Shown here: in pieces, positions 10,001 through 18,749 of the stretch
Layout: each line of letters begins with the position of its first letter
Numbering within the stretch: position 1 is the stretch's first letter
NCBI GenBank assembly: GCA_016704345.1
Contig: JADJAH010000006.1
Coordinates: forward strand, 62,001-126,000
Source: Ignavibacteria bacterium
GTDB taxonomy: Bacteria > Bacteroidota > Ignavibacteria > Tepidaquicellales > Tepidaquicellaceae
Direction: 5' to 3'
Length of the DNA: 64,000 nucleotides
The notes under the pieces: model-generated
What the model saw: the letters and a program-made list of their open reading frames with translations, nothing else
Told to the model about the DNA's origin: nothing
Database searches by the model: none
Program-made: the position numbers and the translations under genes

Positions 10001-10155
10001 TTCAAAATCTGCAGCCTGAAGTACTGCTAAATCAGGCATCTCAGGAGATTCGAATTGATCACGAGATCTACAACAAATTCAAGAACGAACCACGTAAGGT
10101 CAGGGGCTACAAAACAATTAAAAAAGGAAATCAGACTTTTGTAATTGCGGAATAA
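7015..10155 (+). CDS. Large exported multidomain protein with dockerin-like module and extra C-terminal tail
   Basis: ATG at 7015 follows AAAGGAG by 7 nt; the in-frame TTG at 6970 is rejected because only 7015 gives a normal signal peptide (MKFLKVIAILIFCIMAMQSSMSQ). 1046 residues. About 25-190: choice-of-anchor/MAM-like jelly roll (EDFESGSFPPLGW ... FLDNIKVDF). 195-300 and about 470-575: CARDB-like Ig folds. About 575-820: an alpha/beta region (KQLAVVYSK, KFVFMNVRRDGNW, SLVMFHNRAADLY) with no family I can name firmly. About 830-983: the shared module with LRNTTNPYAIVDS, HRNAIETWS and two EF-hand-type loops (DVNQDGFIDGTD, DLNGDDFVDASD). Unlike its six relatives, it does not stop there but adds about 63 basic and acidic residues ending in TFVIAE. 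A strong terminator follows. Probably a secreted surface protein; substrate unknown. Confidence 0.8.
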   Translation: MKFLKVIAILIFCIMAMQSSMSQLLTEDFESGSFPPLGWSNPGGEFGNILWSNYSGVSGYGTGSYSAFYDGYYWDGDVDSMITPVFSQSFGESVIFDFAYAPYDDGGTDLYSDLYIYYKLDGDDNWYLLEQIPGALLQTSPSTGSYFTPTSSEWSTRAVVLPDNTVRISFVTDSFNSNNLFLDNIKVDFAPTGDDLAVQGVFAKGRFPIPYLASDTISASIKNVGGTTFNNFYVYLELTGANTLLDSVLVSSLNSNQSTVVSFMPYTPVLNGYTSVRVFVQPDDNSSNDEAFYNMNVGSRFLAYNDTTENYCCGIGWFGEGYWLSKYRLTNANTRIKSVNVRIIGAPGSTNQVVRGVIMNSAGVIVAKSDPYKIKATDDGKMVNFKLSDPLPHKIASSNSTFYVGIEQTAIASSDDAYGIQGSQDETPTRSDAYFAANGMKAVGEPLNYLFPWASNRWGIEAEVVPITSNDVGISNQGLVNDQYFSTNVIQPKGRVYNNATSGSANATVIRTITPGGYINSQSVSIPANSSVEVTFANWTFTSGTVYTVRDSILRTGDTDLSDNVKYATVTPRVAKQLAVVYSKSEDRDSLVRAILLDGRYASNFDTIPMHYTGSLRPWKFVFMNVRRDGNWTNAMRDSMKAFIDASTAANKKSLVMFHNRAADLYDPATAFFPNPADTIFLRQYLKAQFLSQDWQNNVPADRKFKGRLGFSSVTQDSIYDEVDGNYLPDLVTPVNGSFAAFIPRTVSSSTNDSAVAVAYAGPNYNTFFMTNQFYALRARNGGLTDGPGRIFARIIDWINTTNSNAKVLDLTMLIEGFYDQGANQLVRDSVRVYLRNTTNPYAIVDSAKGYLTTSGTQSFVFNNASNGVNYYIHVRHRNAIETWSKTGAMFASNYLAYNFTSDSAKAFGNNMVKKGTRWVYYGGDVNQDGFIDGTDNNLIDNDAYNFISGYVKTDLNGDDFVDASDFQISDNNANNFIGKSTPMSEPDAMIENGFVQNLQPEVLLNQASQEIRIDHEIYNKFKNEPRKVRGYKTIKKGNQTFVIAE

Positions 10156-10185
10156 GATTTCATCGAAACACTGGTAGGCAGTTAC

Positions 10186-10218
10186 AAAGCCGGACAGAAA
10201 TGTCCGGCTTTTTTTTTA
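10186..10218 (+). terminator. Rho-independent terminator
   Basis: AAAGCCGGACA, loop GAAA, then TGTCCGGCTTT followed by a T-run. It lies 31 nt after the stop of the dockerin-type gene. Near-identical in design to the terminator at 47631-47664. Confidence 0.9.
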
Positions 10219-10325
10219 CATTCAGTGAGATAAAGTTTCCTTTAGTGTGTAAATTTCAAAATCGGCGTTGACCGAATTATCCGGCCCCATAATGAAGAAT
10301 TAGAAATTTGTTTGTTGTTTTCTTA

Positions 10326-10517
10326 CACAGAGCTCCACGGAGATACACTGAGCTTCACGGAGAATACAAGAAGGAAACAACAGTTTGACCTTTCAGATTA
10401 AGATAGTCACTTCATTTCGAAAGCATGTGGAAATCAAAACCCCTGATCTAAAAATATGTAACACATTCAGTTTTCAATCTCAGTGGACCTCCGTGAGTCC
10501 TCCGTGTATCTCCGTGC
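10326..10517. repeat. Imperfect long inverted repeat (CACGGAG family), copy 1, in the 10219-10717 gap
   Basis: The left arm (10326-10362) holds CACAGAG, CACGGAGATACAC and TTCACGGAG. The right arm (10480-10517) holds the reverse complements CTCCGTGAG and GTGTATCTCCGTG. The spacer is about 118 nt. A related pair of arms lies at 33528-33638 and a fragment at about 46351. This is a dispersed intergenic element type. The rest of the gap up to 10717 is AT-rich without a clear motif. Confidence 0.65.
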
Positions 10518-10717
10518 AATTAAGTAAATATAACCAAGTATATATGGAGACTTTTTCTTAATACCCAATATACACACTTCTCGAAACGCTACTTTCAGTG
10601 ATGTGGTTATTTATGATATTGAATAAGTTTATCGCAAGAGGTAGTATTGCAGAAAAAGAATTAATCATCCAACAGAAGATTAACTTCAATCCATTCATCA
10701 ACTAAGCCCGCAAGATC

Positions 10718-12061
10718 ATGAGCACAAAATTACTACCACGAATTTCTTTTGCTCTATTAATTTCTTCATTTGTATTGACTCTTACTTTCTCTCCGCTATC
10801 GCAATCAAAAGCTGACACAACCTGGGTAACTACATTCAATCAGAATTTCCAAAACTGGGCTGATGTGCACTACGGCACTTATGTGCTTCCTAATACTTCA
10901 ACATTTCAATACTCAAAGATATTGATGTATTACACTATCGGTTGTCCTTCTGCAGGATGCGATCCGTGGGACAGGCTGGGCTGGGTGAAGTTGTATGTTG
11001 ATTCAACAACGAATTACGAAATAGCCCGGGTCATAACGCCATATAACATAGTTGGCGGAGGTTATCCGGGACAATGCGTGTTTGTCTTTGATGTGACTGA
11101 CTACATGAGTCTGCTTCAGGATACAGTCAGACTGGGAAGTTACATTGAAAGCTGGATAGGCGGCACGCGAGGCTGGCTTGTTACGATAAAGTTTGCATAT
11201 GTTTCGGGACAGCCGGAAATAGTTCCGTACAAAGTTGTTAATCTCTGGCAGCAATCAAGAATTGTTTATGGAGACAGCGCAAATCCGGTTGAGAATTATT
11301 TGCCGCCAAGAACAGTCCCTGTTGATCCGTTTACTACGAAGGCATTGATGCGTGTTACAAATACCGGTCACGGACAAGGCAATACTGATAATGCTGCAGA
11401 GTTTTCATTCAAGATACATACACTCACAGTCGGCAGTATATCTTATGACCATGTCTTATGGAGAGGAGATTGTTCAGCTAATCCATGCAGTCCACAGGGA
11501 GGCACATGGCAATATGCCCGCGCCGGATGGTGCCCCGGAGCCAGTGTTATTCCATGGGATGTTGATGCAACATCGGCGGTCACACCGGGACAGGATGTTG
11601 TCATCGATTACAATCTGATGCCTTATACAAATTTCTGCAGTCCAAACAATCCAAATTGCGTCACCGGAGTTACTTGCACCGACTGCAATTACAATTATAC
11701 CGGACATACTGAACCTCACTACACAGTGAACGGACAATTGATTCTGTACAAACCAAATCCGTTCATAAACATAAATCAAACAAGTTCTGAAATTCCTGAC
11801 TCATATAAGTTAAGTCAGAACTATCCCAATCCATTCAATCCTTCAACCAGAATTAATTTCAATTTGCCCGCAGTTAGCAATGTCAAGTTATCAGTATACG
11901 ATATTCAGGGAAAGCTGATAGAAGTGCTTGTTGACGGACAATTGAGTGCGGGTTCGTATGAAGCTGTGTGGAATGCCGGTGCAAATCCGAGCGGTGCATA
12001 TTTTTACAGGATCGAAACCGGTGACTGGTCAAGCTCTAACAAAATGATCTTGATGAAATAA
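10718..12061 (+). CDS. PNGase F-like glycoamidase-family protein with T9SS type A sorting domain
   Basis: 447 residues. N-terminal signal-type hydrophobic stretch (residues 9-31). About residues 35-345 match the two-domain peptide-N-glycosidase F fold family: GCDPWDR, IARVITPY, FDVTDYMSLL, TGHG followed by NAAEFSFKIH, and GGTWQYARAGWCPG are the characteristic blocks. The Glu in NAAEF lies where an acidic active-site residue is expected in that family; I infer this from pattern only. The C-terminus carries the T9SS type A signature (LSQNYPNPFNPSTRINFNLP ... YFYRIETG ... KMILMK), so it should be exported across the outer membrane. Known relatives remove N-glycans from glycoproteins, but for this branch activity is an inference. 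Cysteine pairs (GCPSAGC, CSANPCSP, CTDC) suggest disulfides. No partner gene is adjacent. Confidence 0.82.
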   Translation: MSTKLLPRISFALLISSFVLTLTFSPLSQSKADTTWVTTFNQNFQNWADVHYGTYVLPNTSTFQYSKILMYYTIGCPSAGCDPWDRLGWVKLYVDSTTNYEIARVITPYNIVGGGYPGQCVFVFDVTDYMSLLQDTVRLGSYIESWIGGTRGWLVTIKFAYVSGQPEIVPYKVVNLWQQSRIVYGDSANPVENYLPPRTVPVDPFTTKALMRVTNTGHGQGNTDNAAEFSFKIHTLTVGSISYDHVLWRGDCSANPCSPQGGTWQYARAGWCPGASVIPWDVDATSAVTPGQDVVIDYNLMPYTNFCSPNNPNCVTGVTCTDCNYNYTGHTEPHYTVNGQLILYKPNPFININQTSSEIPDSYKLSQNYPNPFNPSTRINFNLPAVSNVKLSVYDIQGKLIEVLVDGQLSAGSYEAVWNAGANPSGAYFYRIETGDWSSSNKMILMK

Positions 12062-12145
12062 CTTTGAGCCTGACTTCGAATCATGAATCTTTAACACGAG
12101 AGTTGGATTCAGAATAAGTTTGAGGATTCGCAAATTTGTCATTAG

Positions 12146-12180
12146 CTCCTCTTCTCTTTTATCAGGGCAGGGGAGTTTTT
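12146..12180 (+). terminator. Weak possible terminator
   Basis: CTCCTC (12146-12151) can pair with GGGGAG (12170-12175), with one U-G pair, followed by five T. Its position after the PNGase-like gene and before purN fits, but the stem is short. Confidence 0.35.
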
Positions 12181-12290
12181 GTTTGCCTAAGATATATATG
12201 AAAAAATAATTCAACTAAATCTCAGTTTTAGCCAAAGCTCAATTGTAACTCCGATTCAATTTTTGTAATTTGTGCGGTAAAGAAATTTAG

Positions 12291-12911
12291 TTGAATATTT
12301 GTGTCTTTGCTTCCGGAGCGGGGAGCAACTTCAATGCTATATTAAGATCGGCGGAAGTCGGTTTCCTCACTTCAGAAGTTTCATTACTCATTACTAATAA
12401 TTCGGGATCGGGAGCAGCTCAGATCGCTTTGGATCGGGGTGTTGAATGTCTTCATTTGAGTCGAAAGAAATTTCCTGAATTGAGTGAAACAGAATACTCA
12501 AATTTTTTTCTGAATGAACTGACTTCGCGAGGTGTGGATTTCATAGTGTTATGCGGCTATATGAAAATGGTTGAACCCAATGTAACGGAGCAATACAGAA
12601 ACAGGATTATCAACATTCATCCCGCTTTGCTTCCTTCATTCGGCGGCAAAGGAATGTTCGGTATTAATGTTCACAGAGCAGTAATAGAAAACGGCGTTAA
12701 AGTCAGCGGCATTACGGTACACTTCGTTGACAATGAATATGATACAGGAAGGATAATTTTTCAGAAGTGCTGTGAAGTGAAAGGTGACGATGATGAGATT
12801 ACACTTGAAGCAAAGATAAGAAAACTTGAACACATGCATTATCCTGAAGTGATAAAGAAATTTGAAGAAGGAAAAGTTTTAGTAGTCGGAAAAAGAGTGA
12901 TTGTTAGTTGA
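12291..12911 (+). CDS. purN: Phosphoribosylglycinamide formyltransferase
   Basis: 206 residues; transfers a formyl group from 10-formyl-THF to GAR in de novo purine synthesis. The start is TTG at 12291, directly after an in-frame TAG, so no upstream start exists in frame. Family blocks: VFASGAGSNFNAIL near the N-terminus, the catalytic Asn108 and His110 in INIHPALLPSF, and the catalytic Asp151 in DTGRIIFQ. Length is normal for PurN. It is followed 43 nt later by purH, so the two late purine enzymes are probably co-transcribed. Confidence 0.95.
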   Translation: MNICVFASGAGSNFNAILRSAEVGFLTSEVSLLITNNSGSGAAQIALDRGVECLHLSRKKFPELSETEYSNFFLNELTSRGVDFIVLCGYMKMVEPNVTEQYRNRIINIHPALLPSFGGKGMFGINVHRAVIENGVKVSGITVHFVDNEYDTGRIIFQKCCEVKGDDDEITLEAKIRKLEHMHYPEVIKKFEEGKVLVVGKRVIVS

Positions 12912-12954
12912 AATGGTAACCCACCAATAACATAATTCAAATAGGGATCTGAAA

Positions 12955-14490
12955 TTGGTTAAGAGAGCATTGATCAGCGTCTATGATAAGCGAGGGATTG
13001 CAGATCTTGCCAGGAAGCTTGAATCTCTGGAGATTGAAATAATATCCACAGGCGGTACATACAAACTTCTGAAAGATGAAGGCGTCAAAGTAATTTCTGT
13101 TGAAGATGTAACCGGTTTCCCTGAGATCCTTGACGGAAGAGTAAAAACGCTTCACCCGAAAATCTTCGGGGCGATACTTGCAGATCGAAGCAACGCTTCA
13201 CACAATAATGCAGTATCGGAATTAGGTATTGGTACAATAGATCTTGTTGTAGTGAATCTTTATCCATTCACGGAAACTATTGCACGGGAAGGAGTTTCAC
13301 TTGCTGAAGCAATCGAGCAGATAGACATCGGAGGAGTAACCCTGATTCGCGCAGCTGCTAAGAACTTCATGCATGTTGATGTTCTCACTAGTCCTGAGCA
13401 GTATGAAGATTACATCAAACTTCTTGTCTCGACTTCAAACAATATCGACCGCGCATATTCACGCAAACTCGCTGCTGCAGCCTTTGCAGGAACTTCTTCA
13501 TACGATATTGCGATCTCTCAATTTCTCACAGGAAAGAACCCGCAGGGTGTAGAAGAATTTGCATCCGGTGCATTTGCAGGAAATGACATTGCTTCTCTTC
13601 GCTACGGTGAAAACCCCCATCAGAAAGCAGTTCTTGTTAAGAAGAATTTTGATGAAGTATTTGAAGTGCTTCACGGAAAGGAAATCTCTTACAACAACCT
13701 CCTTGATATAAACTCTGCATACGACCTCATTTCTGATTTGAGAAGATTTGGAACTTCCTGCGCCATTATCAAGCATGGTAACCCCAGCGGCGCGGCAGTT
13801 GGAAAGGACAATTTCGATGCTTATGTGAAAGCATTTGCCTCAGATACGGTTTCCCCGTTTGGAGGAATAGTTACGTTCAATGAAAAATTAGACTTTAATA
13901 CTTCGATTGAAGTTGATAAATTGTTCACCGAAATTATTTTAGCTCCTGAATACGACGAAGATGCGCTGAACCTTCTGAAAAAGAAGAAGAACAGAAGATT
14001 GATAAGTTTCAAATTTCTATCAGAAGAATTCGAGACAAGAAGCATCACGGGAGGAATTCTTGTTCAGGAAAAAGATACTGAAACGGCTGATATCGGCAAG
14101 TTGAATTTTGTAACAAAGAGAAAGGCAGCGGAAGAAGAAACCAGAGACATGCTCTTTGCAGAAACGATCTCAAAGCACACAAGATCTAACGCGATCGTCT
14201 TTGCAAAGGATTTGAAGACTCTTGGAATCGGAGCCGGTCAGCCTTCCAGAATTGATTCAACAAAGATCGCAGTCGCTAAGGCAAAACAGTTCGGACACGA
14301 CCTTAACGGAAGTGTCGCAGCTTCAGATGCTTTTTTTCCGTTCGCTGACGGCATCACTGCAATAGCTGAAAGCGGGGCGAAGTCAATAGTTCAGCCCGGC
14401 GGTTCGGTGAGAGACAGCGAAGTGATTGAGGAAGCCGATGCACATGATATTGCAATGGCCTTCACGGGAATCAGGCATTTCAAACACTAA
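12955..14490 (+). CDS. purH: Bifunctional AICAR transformylase / IMP cyclohydrolase
   Basis: 511 residues; the last two steps of IMP synthesis. TTG start (TTGGTTAAGAGA) gives MVKRALISVYDK, the usual N-terminus. The N-terminal MGS-like cyclohydrolase domain (about 1-195) has ISTGGTYKLL, GFPEILDGRVKTLHPKI. The C-terminal transformylase domain has LRYGENPHQKAV, KHGNPSGAA (the Lys-His pair of the active site), QPSRIDSTKIA and SDAFFPFADG. Family members more often have a Cys within the NPxG segment; Ser here is a tolerated variant. Operon partner of purN. Confidence 0.96.
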   Translation: MVKRALISVYDKRGIADLARKLESLEIEIISTGGTYKLLKDEGVKVISVEDVTGFPEILDGRVKTLHPKIFGAILADRSNASHNNAVSELGIGTIDLVVVNLYPFTETIAREGVSLAEAIEQIDIGGVTLIRAAAKNFMHVDVLTSPEQYEDYIKLLVSTSNNIDRAYSRKLAAAAFAGTSSYDIAISQFLTGKNPQGVEEFASGAFAGNDIASLRYGENPHQKAVLVKKNFDEVFEVLHGKEISYNNLLDINSAYDLISDLRRFGTSCAIIKHGNPSGAAVGKDNFDAYVKAFASDTVSPFGGIVTFNEKLDFNTSIEVDKLFTEIILAPEYDEDALNLLKKKKNRRLISFKFLSEEFETRSITGGILVQEKDTETADIGKLNFVTKRKAAEEETRDMLFAETISKHTRSNAIVFAKDLKTLGIGAGQPSRIDSTKIAVAKAKQFGHDLNGSVAASDAFFPFADGITAIAESGAKSIVQPGGSVRDSEVIEEADAHDIAMAFTGIRHFKH

Positions 14491-14528
14491 TAAACGTAAT
14501 AATAAAAGTTTAAACACAGAGATTTTTA

Positions 14529-15545
14529 ATGCCCTTATTTGGAATGTTCTCCAATGACATAGCGATCGATCTTGGCACTGCCAACACCCTGATTTACATG
14601 AAAGGAAAAGGTATCGTGCTTAATGAACCTTCCATTGTCACATATGATGTTACATCAAGAAAAATAATCGCCATAGGCGAAGAGTCAAAGCAAATGATGG
14701 GGAAAGTTCACAAGGAACTTGCAACTATCAGGCCCATGAAAGACGGAGTTATAGCCGACTTTGAAATTGCGGAAGGAATGATAAAAGAGTTTATTAAGAA
14801 AATAAGCTCAAGCTGGATGCCTTCAAAGAGAATTGTGATCTGCGTGCCGAGCGGAATAACCGAAGTAGAGAAGCGTGCAGTGCGTGATACAGCCGAACAT
14901 GCAGGCGCTAAGGAGGTTTATCTCATTTCGGAACCAATGGCTGCGGCAATCGGAATCGGACTTGACGTGATGGGTCCTTATGGAAACATGATCGTTGATA
15001 TCGGCGGCGGAACAACCGAGATTGCTGTAATTGCGCTTTCCGGTATTACAAACGGCGCATCGATTCGAATTGCCGGCGACGAACTTACGGAGTCAATAAT
15101 CAGATTCTTTAGGAATAATCATAACATCCTTATTGGCGAAAGAACTGCTGAAGAGATCAAGTGCCAGGTTGGTTCGGTGATGCCGCAGAAAGAAGAGGTC
15201 ATCATTGAAGTGAAAGGAAGAGATCTTGTTGCAGGCGTTCCAAAGATCACGGAAGTCAGTTCTGTAGAGATCAGAGAATCACTCAACTCTCCCGTAATAC
15301 AAATGATCGAAGCGGTAAAAGTGGCATTGGAAAAAACTGCTCCGGAGCTTTCATCAGATCTTCTCGACAGAGGTATATTCCTTACCGGTGGCGGCGCTCT
15401 CATTAAAGGTCTTGACGAAAGGATCAAAATGGAGACGGGCGTTCCGGTTCATGTTGCGGATGATCCGCTGACTGCAGTCGCCAGAGGCACAGGCAAAGTA
15501 CTTGAGAATCTTGACAACTACAAAAAAGTTTTGCTGAGGCGTTGA
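14529..15545 (+). CDS. mreB: Rod-shape determining actin homologue
   Basis: 338 residues, ATG start. Actin-fold ATP-binding blocks are intact: AIDLGTANTLIY (phosphate 1), VDIGGGTTEIAV (phosphate 2) and FLTGGGALIKGLDER (adenosine). MreB filaments on the inner membrane guide the elongasome. First gene of mreB-mreC-mreD-mrdA-rodA, the complete elongation cluster in its usual order, so the cell is very likely rod-shaped. Confidence 0.97.
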   Translation: MPLFGMFSNDIAIDLGTANTLIYMKGKGIVLNEPSIVTYDVTSRKIIAIGEESKQMMGKVHKELATIRPMKDGVIADFEIAEGMIKEFIKKISSSWMPSKRIVICVPSGITEVEKRAVRDTAEHAGAKEVYLISEPMAAAIGIGLDVMGPYGNMIVDIGGGTTEIAVIALSGITNGASIRIAGDELTESIIRFFRNNHNILIGERTAEEIKCQVGSVMPQKEEVIIEVKGRDLVAGVPKITEVSSVEIRESLNSPVIQMIEAVKVALEKTAPELSSDLLDRGIFLTGGGALIKGLDERIKMETGVPVHVADDPLTAVARGTGKVLENLDNYKKVLLRR

Positions 15546-15600
15546 CGCTGTTTGATTCACCACTCTTAAGAACTCTTTACAGTTCTCCATTTAACAGTAG

Positions 15601-16434
15601 ATGAAAACAATCGGGCTACTTCTGTTTCGCATCAAGGATTACCTTATACTCACATTTCTTGTTGTTATTTCTCTGTTGCTCATATTTTCAAATGATAATG
15701 TGCAAATCAGATTCTTGAGGGCAGTCGCAGTTGGTGTAGTTGGAACAGTGCAAAGCGGCATGTCAGTTGTCCCGAATGTTTTTGAAATACAAAAAGAAAA
15801 TGAGTTCCTGCGGGAGAAAAATATTCAGCTTGCAAACGAACTCTCCACACTGAAGGAAGCAAAGCTTGAGAATATCAGACTCTCAAGGACACTCGGGCTC
15901 AAAGACAAGAATATTTCAGGAGTAATAATAGCAAGGATAGTGAACAAATCGCTGGTTCAGGCACGCAACACTATTACACTTAATGTGGGAGAAAGCGACA
16001 GCGTAAAAGTAAACATGCCCGTGATAACTGATGACGGGCTTGTAGGAAGAGTTGTATCAGTAAGCAAAAATTATTCTATCGCTCAGATCCTCTACAATCG
16101 TAATCTGAATGTGTCTGTTAAGAATCAGAGAAGCCGCGTTGACGGAATACTGAATTACGACGGTGCCGGAAATCTTGTGATCAACAATGTTCCAAAGAGT
16201 GCGGATGTCAAGCAGGGTGATATAATAATCACATCGCCCTACAGCAATTATTTTCCTGCCGGTGTTCCGGTGGGTACCGTTGTTGAAGAAGGAAATCTGG
16301 ACAATCTGTTCAAGAAAGTTGTAGTTGATCCTTCAGTTTCGTTTACGGATCTGGAAGAAGTTTTCATCCTGAAGCATTTGCCGGAAAAAGAACGTATTGA
16401 TCTTGAGTCATCATACTTTAAAAAGGATAAATAG
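15601..16434 (+). CDS. mreC: Rod-shape determining protein MreC
   Basis: 277 residues. One N-terminal membrane segment (about 14-34), a short coiled coil (about 58-95, EIQKENEFLREKNIQLANEL) and the two-barrel periplasmic domain (VITDDGLVGRVVSVSKNYS, GIIITSP-like strand, FPAGVPVGTV). It links cytoplasmic MreB to periplasmic PBP2/RodA. mreD starts 4 nt after its stop. Confidence 0.94.
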   Translation: MKTIGLLLFRIKDYLILTFLVVISLLLIFSNDNVQIRFLRAVAVGVVGTVQSGMSVVPNVFEIQKENEFLREKNIQLANELSTLKEAKLENIRLSRTLGLKDKNISGVIIARIVNKSLVQARNTITLNVGESDSVKVNMPVITDDGLVGRVVSVSKNYSIAQILYNRNLNVSVKNQRSRVDGILNYDGAGNLVINNVPKSADVKQGDIIITSPYSNYFPAGVPVGTVVEEGNLDNLFKKVVVDPSVSFTDLEEVFILKHLPEKERIDLESSYFKKDK

Positions 16435-16437
16435 AAA

Positions 16438-17040
16438 TTGTTTTTTTCCGACTACATAAAGTTTGCACTTTTTTTTGCCGTTCTTATATTTGCAAAGGTA
16501 ACGTTGCTTAATCTCATTGCAATATCGAGATATAACATAACCCCGGACCTCGTACTTCTGCTTGTCATCTATCTTGGAATTTCGAGGGGACATATTGCAG
16601 GGATGATCTCGGGATTTCTTGCGGGACTTACACTTGACATCCTCAGCGGATCATTCACCGGACTTGCCGCATTGTCTTATACAGTCAGCGGTTTTGTTGC
16701 GGGATATTTTCACAGGGAGCCGGGTGACAGCAGTGTTAAATTTTCATTCATCGGAATTATTTTCCTTTGTGCCGCGATTTGTTACATAATATACTTCTCA
16801 ATCTATTTCCGGGGATCGGGGCTAACCATTCCCGAAATAATTTTGAACTATGTTCTTACAACAGCAGCATATACAACCGTATTCGGCTTTATGTCGAATC
16901 TGATTTTCAATAAATTTGATCTGAAAAATCTATCTGATGGAACCGGAAAAGAAGAGGGCGATCATTCTTACAATTTGCGCGATTGTTTTCATATTGCTGG
17001 GTACAAGGCTGGCATACCTGCAGCTTTTTTCTACCGATGA
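16438..17040 (+). CDS. mreD: Rod-shape determining membrane protein MreD, C-terminus uncertain
   Basis: TTG start at 16438. About five hydrophobic segments; the YLGISRGHIAGMISGFLAGLTLDI region is the MreD hallmark. As read, the frame runs 104 nt into mrdA and ends in a tail (HSYNLRDCFHIAGYKAG) that is merely mrdA in another frame. If the A5 run near 16922-16928 were A6, the protein would end KKSI with a TGATG stop/start overlap onto mrdA at 16937, exactly like dcd/pyrF downstream. I therefore suspect a one-base deletion here, as in other genes of this window. Confidence 0.88.
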   Translation: MFFSDYIKFALFFAVLIFAKVTLLNLIAISRYNITPDLVLLLVIYLGISRGHIAGMISGFLAGLTLDILSGSFTGLAALSYTVSGFVAGYFHREPGDSSVKFSFIGIIFLCAAICYIIYFSIYFRGSGLTIPEIILNYVLTTAAYTTVFGFMSNLIFNKFDLKNLSDGTGKEEGDHSYNLRDCFHIAGYKAGIPAAFFYR

Positions 17041-18730
17041 ACTTCGCGGAATGTCCGACAAGAATTCCATCAAGACAATAACAATAACGCCTCCGAGAGG
17101 ATTGATGTATGACAGAAACGGCAAAGTTCTAGTAGACAACAAACCATCCTATACAGTAACAATTACCCCTTCGCAGTTCGATACAAACAATCTTTCCGAA
17201 ATGAGCTCCCTGCTTGACATTCCTCCAGAAAGGATCATGCAGGCGCTTAAAGAAGTAAAGGGAACTAACAGGTTCAATCCTGCTAAGATCAAGCGGGATG
17301 TGGAATTCAGAGTCGTTGCACATATTGCAGAAAATCATGACCGGCTTAAAGGCATTGATTATCAGATCGATGCGATCAGGTTTTATCCCGACGGAATTAT
17401 AGGCTCTCACGGTTTTGGTTATGCCAGCGAGATCTCCGAGAAGGGGCTTAAGAAGCAGGAAGGTGATTACTATAAGCAAGGTGATGTTGTCGGATCTACC
17501 GGACTTGAAAAGAATTACGAGAAAGACCTTCGAGGCGTTAAGGGATATAAGTTTATTACGGTGGATGTGAACGGAAGAGAGATTGGTCCTTTGAATGAAG
17601 GAAACAGCGACATACCGCCGGTGAACGGACAAGATCTGCTGCTTGGAATGGATAAAGATCTTCAGCTTTATGCAGAAAAATTGATGGAAGGAAAAGAAGG
17701 AGCATTGGTAGCGCTCGATCCGCGCAACGGTGAGATACTGTGCTTTGTCTCCAAGCCTGATTTTGATCTCTCACTGTTTACGGGAAAGACTGATCCAAAA
17801 GTTTACGCATCACTCATAGCCAATCCCGACAAGCCCATGTTCAACAGAGTAACACAGACTCGCTATCCGCCCGGTTCTACATGGAAGATGATGATGTCAA
17901 TGGCGGCGCTCGATTCCGGAATAATTACACCAACTTCAACAGTTAATTGTCCCGGGGCATTTGTCTATGGCGGAAGAGCTTATGAAGATCACGGTTCCTA
18001 TGGCAACATAAATGTTGTGCGAGCGCTTGAAGTATCGTCGAATGTATTTTATTATAAGATGGGACTTGCATTGGGTATTGACAATTTTGAAAAGTATTGC
18101 AGGATGTTCGGCTTCGGACAAAAGACGGGAATCGACATACCGCAGGAGTATTCAGGACTTTTGCCGACAAGAAAATATTATGATAAAGTTTTTGGAAAAG
18201 ATAAATGGCCGAACGGTGTACTTGTAAATCTTGGGATAGGTCAGGGCGAATTGGGAGTGACTCCTTTGCAGATGGCTGCATACACTGCTGCTATTGCTAT
18301 GAACGGTTTATACTGTCAGCCGCATTTTGTTTCAAAAATAAAAAATACTATTACCAATACTTTTGAAGATGTGAAGTTTGAACAAAGAAGGATCGATATG
18401 CCGCAGAAATATTACGAGGCAGTGAACAGAGGTATGTATCTTGTTGTCAACGGAGCCGGAACAGCGAAGAGCGTGAAGTCGGACGATTTTGAATTATGCG
18501 GAAAGACCGGAACTGCTCAAAACTCTTCGGGAAAGAATCACTCCTGGTTTGTAGGATATGCTCCTTATGGAGATCCGAGGATCGCAATTTGTGTACTTGG
18601 AGAAAAGGAAGGATATGGTGCCACATTTGGTGCGCCAACAGCGGCAAAGATAATGGTCAAGTATCTCGGAGGTCCTGATTACGATCCGGAGGGAAAGATA
18701 AAAACAGTAAGCGAAGGAGTCTCAGATTAA
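16937..18730 (+). CDS. mrdA: Penicillin-binding protein 2, elongasome transpeptidase
   Basis: 597 residues, ATG at 16937. Membrane anchor at about 7-28, then the PBP dimer domain starting PPRGLMYDRNGKVLVDN. The transpeptidase motifs are complete: S314-T-W-K317 (nucleophile and base), S367-S-N369 and K523-T-G525. It cross-links peptidoglycan during elongation together with RodA, encoded next. Length and order match the MrdA family. Confidence 0.96.
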   Translation: MEPEKKRAIILTICAIVFILLGTRLAYLQLFSTDELRGMSDKNSIKTITITPPRGLMYDRNGKVLVDNKPSYTVTITPSQFDTNNLSEMSSLLDIPPERIMQALKEVKGTNRFNPAKIKRDVEFRVVAHIAENHDRLKGIDYQIDAIRFYPDGIIGSHGFGYASEISEKGLKKQEGDYYKQGDVVGSTGLEKNYEKDLRGVKGYKFITVDVNGREIGPLNEGNSDIPPVNGQDLLLGMDKDLQLYAEKLMEGKEGALVALDPRNGEILCFVSKPDFDLSLFTGKTDPKVYASLIANPDKPMFNRVTQTRYPPGSTWKMMMSMAALDSGIITPTSTVNCPGAFVYGGRAYEDHGSYGNINVVRALEVSSNVFYYKMGLALGIDNFEKYCRMFGFGQKTGIDIPQEYSGLLPTRKYYDKVFGKDKWPNGVLVNLGIGQGELGVTPLQMAAYTAAIAMNGLYCQPHFVSKIKNTITNTFEDVKFEQRRIDMPQKYYEAVNRGMYLVVNGAGTAKSVKSDDFELCGKTGTAQNSSGKNHSWFVGYAPYGDPRIAICVLGEKEGYGATFGAPTAAKIMVKYLGGPDYDPEGKIKTVSEGVSD

Positions 18731-18749
18731 ATTCTTAAAATCATAATAT

